A stretch of DNA of 41,246 nt. Origin: JACPNA01 sp964429715 (GTDB lineage Archaea > Nanobdellota > Nanobdellia > Woesearchaeales > GW2011-AR9). The stretch covers positions 1-41,246 of the forward strand of contig CAYSCV010000002.1 of assembly GCA_964429715.1 (NCBI GenBank). The letters run 5' to 3'. Shown here piece by piece: positions 7,342 through 14,619 of this stretch. Each line of letters begins with the position of its first letter. Within the stretch, counting starts at the first letter, position 1. The notes under the pieces were generated by a model. The model was not told where the DNA came from. It made no database searches and saw nothing but the letters and a program-made list of their open reading frames with translations. The translations under genes were made by a program, and so were the position numbers.

Positions 7342-8271
7342 ATGGAAAACGTCATTATCCTTGGAACTGGCATCGCGGGACTTACCGCTGCAATTTACAC
7401 CGCAAGAGCCAACCTCTCTCCTCTGCTAATCTCCGGTCCCGAAGATGGCGGCCAATTAACCTTAACCACGGACGTTGAAAACTTCCCTGGCTTCCCTCAG
7501 GGCATCCAAGGCCCCGAATTAATCAATATCACAAAATCCCAAGCCGAACGCTTCGGCGCTCGCTTCAAAATCGACATAGCTTCAAAATTCACCTCACTTA
7601 AAAACGGCAACGGCTTCGAACTCGAATTGATCAGCGGCGAAAAAATTAAAACCAAATCCCTCATTATCTCAACCGGCGCATCTGCACGCTGGTTAGGTAT
7701 TCCTTCGGAACAAAAGTATAAAGGAAGAGGTGTCACAACGTGCGCAACCTGCGACGGCGCATTCTTCAAAAACAAAGAAGTTGCTGTCATCGGTGGCGGC
7801 GATTCCGCTATGGAAGAATCAACCTTCTTAACTAAATTCGCCAGTAAAGTAACTATCATCCATCGCCAAGACACATTTCGCGCCTCAAAGATCATGCAAG
7901 ATAAATTCTTCAAAAATCCAAAATGTTCTGTTGTTTGGAATAAAGAAGTGAATGAAATCCTCGGTGACGGCAAAAAAGTCACCGGCGTCAAATTAAAAGA
8001 TACAACAACAGGGAAAATTACGGAATTCAAATGCGACGGCGTCTTTCTTGCCATTGGCCACATCCCTAACACCTCAATCTTCAAAAGCCAAGTAGACATG
8101 GATGCGTTAGGCTACCTCAAAACCGACCGTTTCACCAAAACTAATATTCCTGGCGTATTTGCCGCAGGCGATGTTCAGGATACACGATATCGCCAAGCCA
8201 TCACCGCCGCCGGTTCAGGCTGCCAAGCCGCCATGGAAGTCGAAAAATATTTGGCCGAACATCACGAATGA
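7342..8271 (+). CDS. trxB: Thioredoxin reductase
   Basis: FAD-dependent thioredoxin-disulfide reductase, moving electrons from NAD(P)H to thioredoxin or glutaredoxin-like partners. 309 residues: N-terminal FAD Rossmann motif GTGIAGLTAAIYTARA, redox-active pair Cys134-A-T-Cys137 in TTCATCDGAFF, NAD(P)-binding motif GGGDSAMEES, and the second FAD motif GVFAAGDVQDTRYRQAITAAGSG near the C-terminus. Length and order are typical of the low-molecular-weight class. It is a housekeeping gene sandwiched between two HEPN/MNT-type pairs. A half-operator TGTTCCTAA is seen in its promoter region at about 7291-7299, resembling the arms of the neighbouring operator, but this may be chance. Confidence 0.95.
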   Translation: MENVIILGTGIAGLTAAIYTARANLSPLLISGPEDGGQLTLTTDVENFPGFPQGIQGPELINITKSQAERFGARFKIDIASKFTSLKNGNGFELELISGEKIKTKSLIISTGASARWLGIPSEQKYKGRGVTTCATCDGAFFKNKEVAVIGGGDSAMEESTFLTKFASKVTIIHRQDTFRASKIMQDKFFKNPKCSVVWNKEVNEILGDGKKVTGVKLKDTTTGKITEFKCDGVFLAIGHIPNTSIFKSQVDMDALGYLKTDRFTKTNIPGVFAAGDVQDTRYRQAITAAGSGCQAAMEVEKYLAEHHE

Positions 8272-8335
8272 ATAAAGATATTCTTTTCTCTTTTTTATAA
8301 CCAAAAAACCATTTGTTAGCACATCTAACAGAAAA

Positions 8336-8345
8336 GTTTAAATAG
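8336..8345 (+). promoter_or_regulatory. TATA box for second HEPN/MNT pair
   Basis: GTTTAAATAG with its centre about 30 bases before ATG 8370. Confidence 0.5.
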
Positions 8346-8369
8346 TTCTTCATTGTTACCTCAACTAAC

Positions 8370-8699
8370 ATGATCACTATCGCCCAAATACTAGTCTTCA
8401 AAAAGTCAGCAGATACATTATATTCCTCTGGCGATTACACCTCTGCCACAATCCTTTATTTTAAAACATTATTTGCCCTCCAAGATTTTGTTCTGTTAGA
8501 AAAAATTGGTGAATCCCCCAAAGATCATACCTCTCGTTTTCGCAGTTTAGAAAAGAATTTCCCCGACTTATTCAACGAATTAGATTTAGAATTTTCTACT
8601 TATAGGGATACGTATTCTAAAATTATTGATAAAGAGACATGCATACGCATTAAGAGGCTTGTTGACTATGATCTTACAACCTATAAAATTAAAGCATGA
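8370..8699 (+). CDS. Small HEPN-like helical protein
   Basis: 109-residue helical protein with the pattern common to small archaeal HEPN-domain partners of nucleotidyltransferases: 'A..LY.SGDYTSATILYFKTLFALQD', then DHTSRFRSLEKNFP and FSTYRDTYSKII. It precedes an MNT-type nucleotidyltransferase and overlaps it by 32 bp. No clear RNxxxH motif is visible, so it may be a substrate-binding or complex partner rather than an RNase. It is not obviously related to the other HEPN-like protein at 6786-7217. The family call is by pattern and context and is moderately certain. Confidence 0.6.
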   Translation: MITIAQILVFKKSADTLYSSGDYTSATILYFKTLFALQDFVLLEKIGESPKDHTSRFRSLEKNFPDLFNELDLEFSTYRDTYSKIIDKETCIRIKRLVDYDLTTYKIKA

Positions 8700-9258
8700 G
8701 CTAAATAAAATTGTACAGAAGTATCCTGAACTTCTTGATATCTTAGTCTTTGGCTCACTTGTTCGTGGCAAACAACACCCTTCCGATATTGACATATTAC
8801 TCCTGTTTAAAGAAAAAGTAGATAAGAATATAGAATACCTTGTTAGAAAAACACTTGAAAAACATGCAAAGAACATTTCCCTTATTTCTAAAACAGAACA
8901 AACGGTCTTCGATTCAGCGTTTGATGCTCGGGAGAGTATGCTCTTTGAAGCCAAAAGCCTGCTTACTGGAGAAAATATAGCTAAACAATATGGTTTTTCC
9001 TCATTTGGTATGTTCAAATATCAGTTCAAACAATGGAGCAAACTCCAAAAAACAAAATTTTATTATGCCCTCAACGGTCGTGGCAAGACCGGCATCGCCG
9101 ATCAGTATAAAAGCATCAAACTCTCCGATTCCGTCATACTCGTACCATTAGAACACATCGAAGAATTTCGCAGTTTTCTTGAAACCTGGAAGATTGACTA
9201 TAAATATATCCCTTTGATTATACCTTCTCGATTAGGAAAGAAGAGCATTTTAGAATAG
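8668..9258 (+). CDS. MNT-type nucleotidyltransferase with C-terminal extension
   Basis: 196-residue protein. The nucleotidyltransferase signature is GSLVRGKQHPSDIDILL (GS-x9-DxD) near residues 29-43. ATG 8668 is chosen over the longer frame from 8626 because the protein then begins just before the first helix and a GAGG run lies about 13 bases upstream. It overlaps the HEPN-like gene by 32 bp. Residues about 85-185 match the extension of the first MNT protein: SDSVILVPLEHIEEFRSFL corresponds to GSNVVLIPKEREEELGKFL there. The two proteins are divergent paralogues, not a recent duplication. It may modify its HEPN partner or another target; the role of the extension is unknown. Confidence 0.75.
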   Translation: MILQPIKLKHELNKIVQKYPELLDILVFGSLVRGKQHPSDIDILLLFKEKVDKNIEYLVRKTLEKHAKNISLISKTEQTVFDSAFDARESMLFEAKSLLTGENIAKQYGFSSFGMFKYQFKQWSKLQKTKFYYALNGRGKTGIADQYKSIKLSDSVILVPLEHIEEFRSFLETWKIDYKYIPLIIPSRLGKKSILE

Positions 9259-9292
9259 AGAACTTTCATTTTTACAAACCAAAAATTTGTAA
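9259..9292. repeat. AT-rich inverted repeat next to gene remnant
   Basis: TACAAA-cc-aaaaa-TTTGTA inverted repeat at about 9273-9291, overlapping a tandem 'aaccaaaa' motif. It sits just before the start-less coding remnant and could mark a junction. Weak signal. Confidence 0.3.
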
Positions 9293-9586
9293 ACCAAAAC
9301 TACGAAAAGTGATAAAGTTGATTGTGCTGCAAATAAAAGGGTACTTGCACAGAAAAATTGGGGGGCAATCAAAGGAAGCCAACAAGGGTATAAAAAATGT
9401 ATTGCATCTTGTACTGAGGGCGAAGAAATGATTACATGCTCGTTAAATGATGATGGAAAGCAAGAGTTGAGTTCCTGGAAGTGTGATCTAAATGTTGGTG
9501 GGTGGAACTTCATAACAGATGTTTCTGCATGTAAATCAGGTATGAGTTGTAAAGCGCCAGAAAGTGGTGTTGCGCTCTGCCAATAA
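9293..9586 (+). pseudogene. Start-less Cys-rich coding remnant
   Basis: In the 392-bp gap between the MNT gene and the RNA methyltransferase, one frame runs open for 97 codons from a stop at 9290-9292 to TAA at 9584-9586. It has no ATG, GTG or TTG near its beginning; the first Met is mid-way (EGEEMITC). The encoded peptide reads like the C-terminal part of an extracellular Cys-rich domain: VDCAANKRVLAQKNWGAIKG, GYKKCIASCTEGE, ITCSLNDDGKQ, WKCDLNVGGWNF, VSACKSGMSCKAPESG and a final LCQ, with nine cysteines. Base use (G-rich, with GGGGGG and many GAG/AAG-type codons) differs from neighbouring plus-strand genes, which are C-rich. I read it as the 3' remnant of a transferred or rearranged secreted-protein gene. 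An unrecognised non-canonical start is possible. Confidence 0.5.
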
Positions 9587-9650
9587 TTTTTTTCTTTTCT
9601 TTTTTTCCTTCCCAAAACCTTCTTAAACCCTTCTCGTAACCCCTAACATA

Positions 9651-10763
9651 ATGTCCACCCCTCTCTGCCCCTACTTCGCCAAATGCGGCGGCTGTACTGC
9701 CCAACATATCGACTACGAATTACAATTAGAAAACAAAAAGAAACTCGTCCAACGCATCACCAAAATAGATAACGTCAATGTCTTCTCAGATCAACCCTAT
9801 TCCTATCGCAATCGCATGGACTTCATCTTCTTTCCCGGTGGTCTCGGCTTACGAGAACAAGGCACAAAATTTCAAATCATCGATATCGACAAATGCGCCA
9901 TCTCCGAACAACCATTAAATACACTGCTGCAAGAAGTTCGACAATTCTTCCAACACGTCGACGCCTTCAACTCAAGTAAACAGCAAGGCACCAATCGTTA
10001 CGCCGTCATCCGCACAACCTCAACTGGGGATTCTGCTCTCTCTTTCCTCCTCAACGAAGATTCCCCGCAGTTACCCCACGCCATTGAAAAAATAAAATTA
10101 TTCGCCAAACAAACAACCGCCAAGAACATCATCATCGCCGTCGTGCCAAAAAATATTGATAGCAGCACCAGCGAAGAAACCATCATAATCAAAGGCCATG
10201 ACTACCTCACCGAAACGCTTTGTAACAAACAATTTCGCTACTCCTCACAAGGCTTCTTTCAAAACAACACCAACCTGGCTGAACAAATGCAACAATACGT
10301 CCACACTCTCCTAAAATCCTACCCCACAAAACAAGCCCATCTCCTCGACCTCTACGCCGGCGTCGGCACATTCGGTATAATCAACTCCTCTTTATTCAAA
10401 TCCGTCTCCATAGTCGAAAGCTATCCTGCCTCAATCGAACTCGCAAAAATAAACCTCCAATTAAACAACATCACCCACGCCCAAACGCATGTCTTAGATG
10501 CCAAACACCTCTCCCGTCTCTCTTTTCCCTCTCCATTATACATCATCCTCGACCCGCCCAGAATTGGCATGGACCAAAAAACTATCCAAACAATAAAACT
10601 CCTAAAACCCGAACTCATTATCTACATCTCCTGCAACCCTGAACAATTAGCCAAAGACCTGCCTAAATTCTCCAACTACGAAATAAAAAGCGCCGCATTA
10701 TTTGATCTATTTCCGCAGACGAATCATTGCGAAGTTGTGGTTGAGCTTGTTTGGAAGAAGTAG
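9651..10763 (+). CDS. RNA (uracil-5-)-methyltransferase, TrmA/RlmD family
   Basis: SAM-dependent RNA m5U methyltransferase with an iron-sulfur cluster. The N-terminal CPYFAKCGGC (Cys6, 12, 15) plus DKCAIS provide the four cluster ligands. The SAM-binding core has LLDLYAGVGTFGI, motif IV is ILDPPRIGM, the catalytic nucleophile is Cys in YISCNPEQLA, and the general-base Glu is in NHCEVVVEL at the C-terminus. There is no N-terminal TRAM domain, as in archaeal members. In Pyrococcus such enzymes methylate U54 of tRNA or 23S rRNA; which target applies here cannot be decided from the sequence. Ends 5 bp from the convergent transglutaminase-like gene. Confidence 0.9.
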   Translation: MSTPLCPYFAKCGGCTAQHIDYELQLENKKKLVQRITKIDNVNVFSDQPYSYRNRMDFIFFPGGLGLREQGTKFQIIDIDKCAISEQPLNTLLQEVRQFFQHVDAFNSSKQQGTNRYAVIRTTSTGDSALSFLLNEDSPQLPHAIEKIKLFAKQTTAKNIIIAVVPKNIDSSTSEETIIIKGHDYLTETLCNKQFRYSSQGFFQNNTNLAEQMQQYVHTLLKSYPTKQAHLLDLYAGVGTFGIINSSLFKSVSIVESYPASIELAKINLQLNNITHAQTHVLDAKHLSRLSFPSPLYIILDPPRIGMDQKTIQTIKLLKPELIIYISCNPEQLAKDLPKFSNYEIKSAALFDLFPQTNHCEVVVELVWKK

Positions 10764-10768
10764 TTATC

Positions 10769-11479
10769 TTATCTATTTTTAAATATCGCTTCAAATTGTT
10801 GTATTTCTTCCTCAAAATTTTCACCAATTTTACTTCTTGATTTTTGATTTATCCAATCTGTTCCGGTCATTTCTGTCACATAATATGGTTTTTCATACTT
10901 TTCGATATATGTTCCCTCGCAGGGGATATTTATACCAAGCATTATATGTTCGCGTGATACCAAGAGGCAATTATCAATACCTGCGATGGTGAGCATGGAT
11001 GCACCTAATATGGATAAATCTGCACAATTCCCTCCATATTCACATAGTGTTTCAATTGGGTATTTTACATAATTTAAATTTCGTTCTTGATAGGGAATAT
11101 GGTGTACAAAATCAACGATCAATTCAGCCATCTCTTTTTTCTTTTGGCTATAGTTTCCGATTACGCTCTCACCAAGAGAACGAGTAATCTCATAAAGGTA
11201 TTGGTCAGTTGTGGTTATAAATTTACTATATCGTTCATTTCCATTATTCAATTTTCTTGGTTTTGATTTATATGCTATGTATGTATTTGTAGGAATGTGC
11301 CATTTCCAATCAGATCCGTGAAAATTATAAAAATAAATGTTGAAGTTAGAGTTATGTCGTAACCCTCTTTTTCCTTTGGCAACTCTTTCTACAAGAGTGA
11401 TTTTTTCTACTTGTTTCGGTTTTGCATGTGCTTGTCCTTTTCGCTCTGATTGAAATAGTTTTAGAAGTGATTCTAACAT
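10769..11479 (-). CDS. Transglutaminase-like cysteine protein
   Basis: 236-residue cytosolic protein with a transglutaminase-like catalytic core. The triad is visible: Cys152 in CEYGGNCADLSILGASML, His178 in REHIMLGI, and an acidic residue in VTEMTGTDW (Glu203 or Asp207). Upstream, VDFVHHIPYQERNLN is the helix that normally precedes the core. No signal peptide or membrane segment is predicted. Archaeal transglutaminase-like proteins are mostly thought to be proteases; the substrate is unknown. A TATA-like TTTAAAAAG at about 11502-11510 lies 27 bases before the ATG, suggesting a leaderless transcript that starts downstream of the hairpin cluster at 11553-11623. Confidence 0.8.
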   Translation of the reverse strand: MLESLLKLFQSERKGQAHAKPKQVEKITLVERVAKGKRGLRHNSNFNIYFYNFHGSDWKWHIPTNTYIAYKSKPRKLNNGNERYSKFITTTDQYLYEITRSLGESVIGNYSQKKKEMAELIVDFVHHIPYQERNLNYVKYPIETLCEYGGNCADLSILGASMLTIAGIDNCLLVSREHIMLGINIPCEGTYIEKYEKPYYVTEMTGTDWINQKSRSKIGENFEEEIQQFEAIFKNR

Positions 11480-11552
11480 ATTTTTTTGGCGAGAAGGTGC
11501 TTTTTAAAGTTTTCGTACCCATTTTATTGGAAAAATCGCAGGGTCGAATACA

Positions 11553-11623
11553 AGAAGGCAAAGCCTTCTGTACAGAAATGAAGTAGTCTCTTCATTTCTT
11601 GTACCCCACTGCTTGCAGTGGGG
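11553..11623. repeat. Three tandem perfect hairpins
   Basis: Three adjacent inverted repeats fill the gap between the M50 protease and transglutaminase-like genes. First: AGAAGGC-aaa-GCCTTCT (11553-11569). Second: GTACAGAAATGAAG-tagtct-CTTCATTTCTTGTAC (11570-11604), 14 pairs with one bulged base. Third: CCCCACTGC-tt-GCAGTGGGG (11604-11623). They are directly abutting, with no T-run after any of them, so they do not look like plain terminators. They could be a REP/MITE-like element, the remnant ends of an insertion sequence, or a structured RNA in the 3' region of the protease transcript. Confidence 0.75.
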
Positions 11624-11662
11624 ATAGGTGCGAGTGGCGAGTTTTCGTTATTTAGAAGCAGG

Positions 11663-12850
11663 TTAGAATAATTTTAATACAAATGGCAACACCAAACTTG
11701 CAACTAATAATAACAAGAAAAACATCCCAATCTGCCTATACTTTTTCTCCCCTTGCTCCGCTCCTTTCAACTTGTGCATAAACGTCTGCACCATTCTTCC
11801 CCCATCCACAATTGGCAACGGCAACAAATTAAACAACCCAATTCCTAAACTCAATAAAAATAACCATCGTAAAAACGCAGCCCCCACCTCAATAATATAA
11901 TATCCAACCGCTCCAATTCCTGACTGAAACGCTAACTTCGCCTTCACTTCATTCTTAATATCTTTTATCCCTAAAAATCCTTTCTCTGGTTGCTCCGGAT
12001 TCGCCGCTAACACCAACGTATACACTTTTCCCCCTGCCTCAACAACTACATTATCCCCTGGCTTCTTACACTGTAACCCGTCACTAAACTCCTGAAAATT
12101 CTTTGTCTGCTTCCCATCAATACCCGTAATAACCGTACCTGCTCCAATCCCTGCCATCGCAAACGGATACGAAGTATTATAATAATGCTCAAAAGTGAAC
12201 CCACCTACATCCGTCATCTCCGTTTGAATCGGATTAATCACCAACGTCAACAACACAAACGCCACAACCGCTAAAATAATATTTGAAAACGCCCCTGCTG
12301 CTAAGATCGAATACTGCACTGTATCCTTCTCTTTTTCCATCTTCTTCTCGTTTGGCTCAACAAACGCCCCAATCACCGGTCCAAAAAAAACAACTCCCGT
12401 ATTTTTCACTTCCACTTTGTGCGCCCGCGCTACAATCCCATGAGAAAACTCATGCACCACTGCAATCACAAAAATAGCAATCAGCCAATGCCAGAACGGC
12501 AACACCCCTAACCCCGGCACATTTACTCCAGGCAATACTAAAGACACCCCTGATTGCGCTTCAGGCACCATAATCAAATCATAAATATTCTTCAGTAAAA
12601 AGAAAGAGATAAACACCATCCCTATAAAACCAACACCTACACCTATGTACCCCAATAAAATTACCCACTCCCTGTACTTTGTAGAATACTTGTCCATCAA
12701 CCCAATCCCTAACTTTGTTCGATACAGAAAAATAATTTTACCCTGCACATCAATCTTACGTCGATGCAGCACAAGAAACAAAATAATCGCTAAATAAAAT
12801 ATAAGAATATATTTATACGTAACAACAAACGAAAGTATCGCCTCAAACAT
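11663..12850 (-). CDS. Site-2 membrane metalloprotease (M50) with PDZ domain
   Basis: 395-residue integral-membrane zinc protease. From ATG 12850: a first membrane helix near residues 6-28, a second at about 63-88, then the catalytic helix with HEFSH (133-137) in IAVVHEFSHGIVARAH. A PDZ-like segment follows (AGIGAGTVITGIDGKQTKNFQEF). The second catalytic motif is NLLPLPIVDGGRM, where Asp completes the zinc site, and a final membrane helix ends the protein. Site-2 proteases cut membrane-anchored substrates in regulated intramembrane proteolysis; the substrate is unknown. The frame extends to a TTG at 12856, but ATG 12850 is preferred since AATAAATAC (12872-12880) lies about 26 bases upstream. 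Confidence 0.9.
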   Translation of the reverse strand: MFEAILSFVVTYKYILIFYLAIILFLVLHRRKIDVQGKIIFLYRTKLGIGLMDKYSTKYREWVILLGYIGVGVGFIGMVFISFFLLKNIYDLIMVPEAQSGVSLVLPGVNVPGLGVLPFWHWLIAIFVIAVVHEFSHGIVARAHKVEVKNTGVVFFGPVIGAFVEPNEKKMEKEKDTVQYSILAAGAFSNIILAVVAFVLLTLVINPIQTEMTDVGGFTFEHYYNTSYPFAMAGIGAGTVITGIDGKQTKNFQEFSDGLQCKKPGDNVVVEAGGKVYTLVLAANPEQPEKGFLGIKDIKNEVKAKLAFQSGIGAVGYYIIEVGAAFLRWLFLLSLGIGLFNLLPLPIVDGGRMVQTFMHKLKGAEQGEKKYRQIGMFFLLLLVASLVLPFVLKLF

Positions 12851-12871
12851 AACCAAAGGACAAACCTAAGA

Positions 12872-12880
12872 GTATTTATT
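12872..12880 (-). promoter_or_regulatory. TATA box for M50 protease gene
   Basis: AATAAATAC on the minus strand, about 26 bases before ATG 12850, consistent with a leaderless transcript. Confidence 0.5.
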
Positions 12881-12900
12881 ACTTTCGCAAAACATTCCGC

Positions 12901-13062
12901 CTATTTCTTACGCTTTGGTCGTAGCTTAGTCGCTTTACACGAACGACATTTAACTTTTCCTTGGCTAACTTTTAAGCTTGGCGCTCGTATTTTCGCTTTA
13001 CAAATTCGGCACACGAAAATATTTTTCATAATTCGTGCCCCTGCTTCTTCAAATTTTACCAT
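12901..13062 (-). CDS. rpl40e: Large-subunit ribosomal protein L40e
   Basis: 53-residue ribosomal protein, below common ORF length cutoffs. It begins MVKFEEAGARIMKNIFVC and ends SCKATKLRPKRKK. The zinc ribbon is seen as Cys18-x2-Cys21 (CRIC) and Cys39-x2-Cys42 (CRSC), and the LRPK ending is diagnostic for L40e. A GAGGT Shine-Dalgarno-like motif lies about 10 bases upstream. It follows eIF5A by 37 bp in the same direction, so histone, eIF5A and L40e form a likely operon of information-processing genes. Archaeal L40e is translated alone, not fused to ubiquitin as in eukaryotes. Confidence 0.9.
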   Translation of the reverse strand: MVKFEEAGARIMKNIFVCRICKAKIRAPSLKVSQGKVKCRSCKATKLRPKRKK

Positions 13063-13099
13063 GATAATATACCTCTAACATCTAATAATAATCATCTAG

Positions 13100-13507
13100 T
13101 TACAAATTCTTCACTTGCTTCATCACTTTTGCACCCATCATTGTCCAATATAGTACTTCGACACCTTCCCTGACATCTGCCCGCATTTCCTCAGGAATCT
13201 CCATCTCAAACGTCTCAAACGTTTCCGTATCCATCACATTTGCTATTATTCCTGAAATCGACAACACTTGCGCACTCTTCTTCTCAATAATTGGCACTTC
13301 CACCCGATCATGTCCCGGCATAACTACATTCCGTTTCTTTCCATCAAGTAAACCTGCTGCCATTAAATTAACTTTAGCGTGGCCATGCTTACCGGGTCGT
13401 GAAGTAGCGGTATCCGTAATTTTACACGGTGCTCCATCGATAATAATTGTGTCTCCTTTCTTAAGCGATCCCACGCTTACTAATTTTTTTTCATAGTCTG
13501 TGCTCAT
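13100..13507 (-). CDS. eif5A: Translation initiation/elongation factor eIF5A
   Basis: 135-residue factor that rescues ribosomes stalled at proline-rich stretches. The SH3-like N-terminal domain contains the hypusination loop TSRPGKHGHAKVN with the modified Lys40; the C-terminal OB-fold domain follows (IIANVMDTETFETFEM...). The frame extends three codons upstream to a GTG, but ATG 13507 is chosen because AGGTGAG stands 4-10 bases before it. That Shine-Dalgarno motif overlaps the stop codon of the upstream histone gene, indicating translational coupling. No deoxyhypusine synthase gene is present in this window. Confidence 0.96.
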   Translation of the reverse strand: MSTDYEKKLVSVGSLKKGDTIIIDGAPCKITDTATSRPGKHGHAKVNLMAAGLLDGKKRNVVMPGHDRVEVPIIEKKSAQVLSISGIIANVMDTETFETFEMEIPEEMRADVREGVEVLYWTMMGAKVMKQVKNL

Positions 13508-13512
13508 GTTTC

Positions 13513-13728
13513 TCACCTATTCTCTGTTGCTAATTGAATATCTTTGTCAATAATTGTCTTTCGTCCCGCATGCTCCGCCAACTTTTTCGCTTCCAGTGCA
13601 ATTTCTTTCCCTTTTTGCTCTAAGACAAGAGCCAATGCTTCTTTTGCATCATCCGCTACCCGCTCGGCACCAGCCTCTCGCATAATCTTGTCCATAGCGT
13701 TCAAGGAGAGAAAAGCCTTTTTACTCAT
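13513..13728 (-). CDS. Archaeal histone
   Basis: 71-residue HMf-like histone that dimerises and wraps DNA. The three-helix histone fold is readable: KIMREAGAERVADDAKEAL, a long central helix ALVLEQKGKEIALEAKKLAEHAG, then RKTIIDKDIQLAT, with the conserved R-x-T loop and Asp of the family. There are no N- or C-terminal tails beyond a few residues. A TATA-like CTTTTTAAAG at 13751-13760 lies 28 bases before the ATG. It is the first gene of the histone-eIF5A-L40e operon; its stop overlaps the eIF5A ribosome-binding site. Confidence 0.94.
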   Translation of the reverse strand: MSKKAFLSLNAMDKIMREAGAERVADDAKEALALVLEQKGKEIALEAKKLAEHAGRKTIIDKDIQLATENR

Positions 13729-13750
13729 AGACTTAGAAAAATAGGGGGTT

Positions 13751-13760
13751 CTTTTTAAAG
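13751..13760 (-). promoter_or_regulatory. TATA box for histone-eIF5A-L40e operon
   Basis: CTTTAAAAAG on the minus strand, centred about 28 bases before the histone ATG, with no closer candidate. Confidence 0.55.
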
Positions 13761-13812
13761 CTATCGCTGGAGGTTTTTAAGTGGTTTAAGATAAAATAAG
13801 TACCACTCCATT

Positions 13813-14586
13813 CTAAAAATAATCCAAAATTGACTGCCATGTTGAATTTTTTCTTCCTTTAAGTTGTGTCTCTGCTCGTACATTTTTCATGACCCCTCGT
13901 TTTTCTTTTCGCACAAACTCTGTAATCTCTTTCTCAATCTGTTCACACTTTGGAAACAACGCCTCCGCACGTTTAAATTCCGGTGAATGATACGAATGTC
14001 TCCCTTCATGCTGCGTAAACATAAATTTCTGATGCAACATCTCATGATACATAATATACATTAATATCTCAGGCCTCGCCTTTCGAAACGTCTCCGAAAT
14101 CGTAATCATATCGCTATGGAAATTATAATGTGCTAATCTTCTAAACGCCTGCTGCCCCCATTGCAAATTCGGCCGCTCTAACTCCCCTTCAAAAAATTTT
14201 TCATTCAACTCTAAAAACACACTCTCCAACTTCTCATCCGTAACTGTCTTCGGCGTCAATATCGGAATATTCTTAATAAAATTATTATACAAATTAATAT
14301 TCATTGTCTGCCTCTTTCCACCATTATCTTTCAATATCTTTAACAGCAATGATTGCACCAACCCAATCTTGATCTCCTCATCAATATCTTTCCACTGCAA
14401 ATTCATACCCAACGAAATCACCTCCCCTCTTAATTTAATATTCGCATTAAATGACGACAACCTTCGATTATATTCTATTTGCGTTTCATACGGACACAAC
14501 TTCTCCGGAAATAGCCGTGCATACGATTCTTTAATAAGATCCATAGTAATCTCAGAAACACCTCTTAATATAAAAATATCCCTCAT
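13813..14586 (-). CDS. SprT-like zinc metalloprotease
   Basis: 257-residue protein with a SprT/Spartan-type zinc site. The HExxH helix is MYIMYHEMLHQKF (His181, Glu182, His185) and the third ligand is His200 in SYHSPEFKRAEALFPK, a spacing and context typical of SprT-like proteins. Upstream, LNEKFFEGELERPNLQWG is the strand/helix preceding the protease core in this family. The first about 115 residues are of unknown function, with DLIKESYARLFPEKL suggesting helices. Spartan-type enzymes degrade DNA-protein crosslinks; whether this one does is inferred from the family only. No zinc-ribbon tail is present. It stands alone in the leftward direction. Confidence 0.8.
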   Translation of the reverse strand: MRDIFILRGVSEITMDLIKESYARLFPEKLCPYETQIEYNRRLSSFNANIKLRGEVISLGMNLQWKDIDEEIKIGLVQSLLLKILKDNGGKRQTMNINLYNNFIKNIPILTPKTVTDEKLESVFLELNEKFFEGELERPNLQWGQQAFRRLAHYNFHSDMITISETFRKARPEILMYIMYHEMLHQKFMFTQHEGRHSYHSPEFKRAEALFPKCEQIEKEITEFVRKEKRGVMKNVRAETQLKGRKNSTWQSILDYF

Positions 14587-14619
14587 TTAACGATTAAAAA
14601 AATTTAAAAATAAAAAAAA

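Noticed and set aside
7497..8099. Leftward 200-codon frame inside trxB
   Set aside because: Long, but exactly antisense to a fully conserved thioredoxin reductase and without recognisable motifs.
9250..9707. Leftward frames of 121 and 65 codons over the 9.3-9.7 kb gap
   Set aside because: They are antisense to the Cys-rich remnant and to the start of the RNA methyltransferase gene, with no start signal and low-complexity translations.
11553..11623. tRNA gene in the triple-hairpin region
   Set aside because: Three stem-loops resemble a cloverleaf at first sight, but there is no acceptor stem, T-loop consensus or D-arm; stem lengths of 14 and 9 do not fit.
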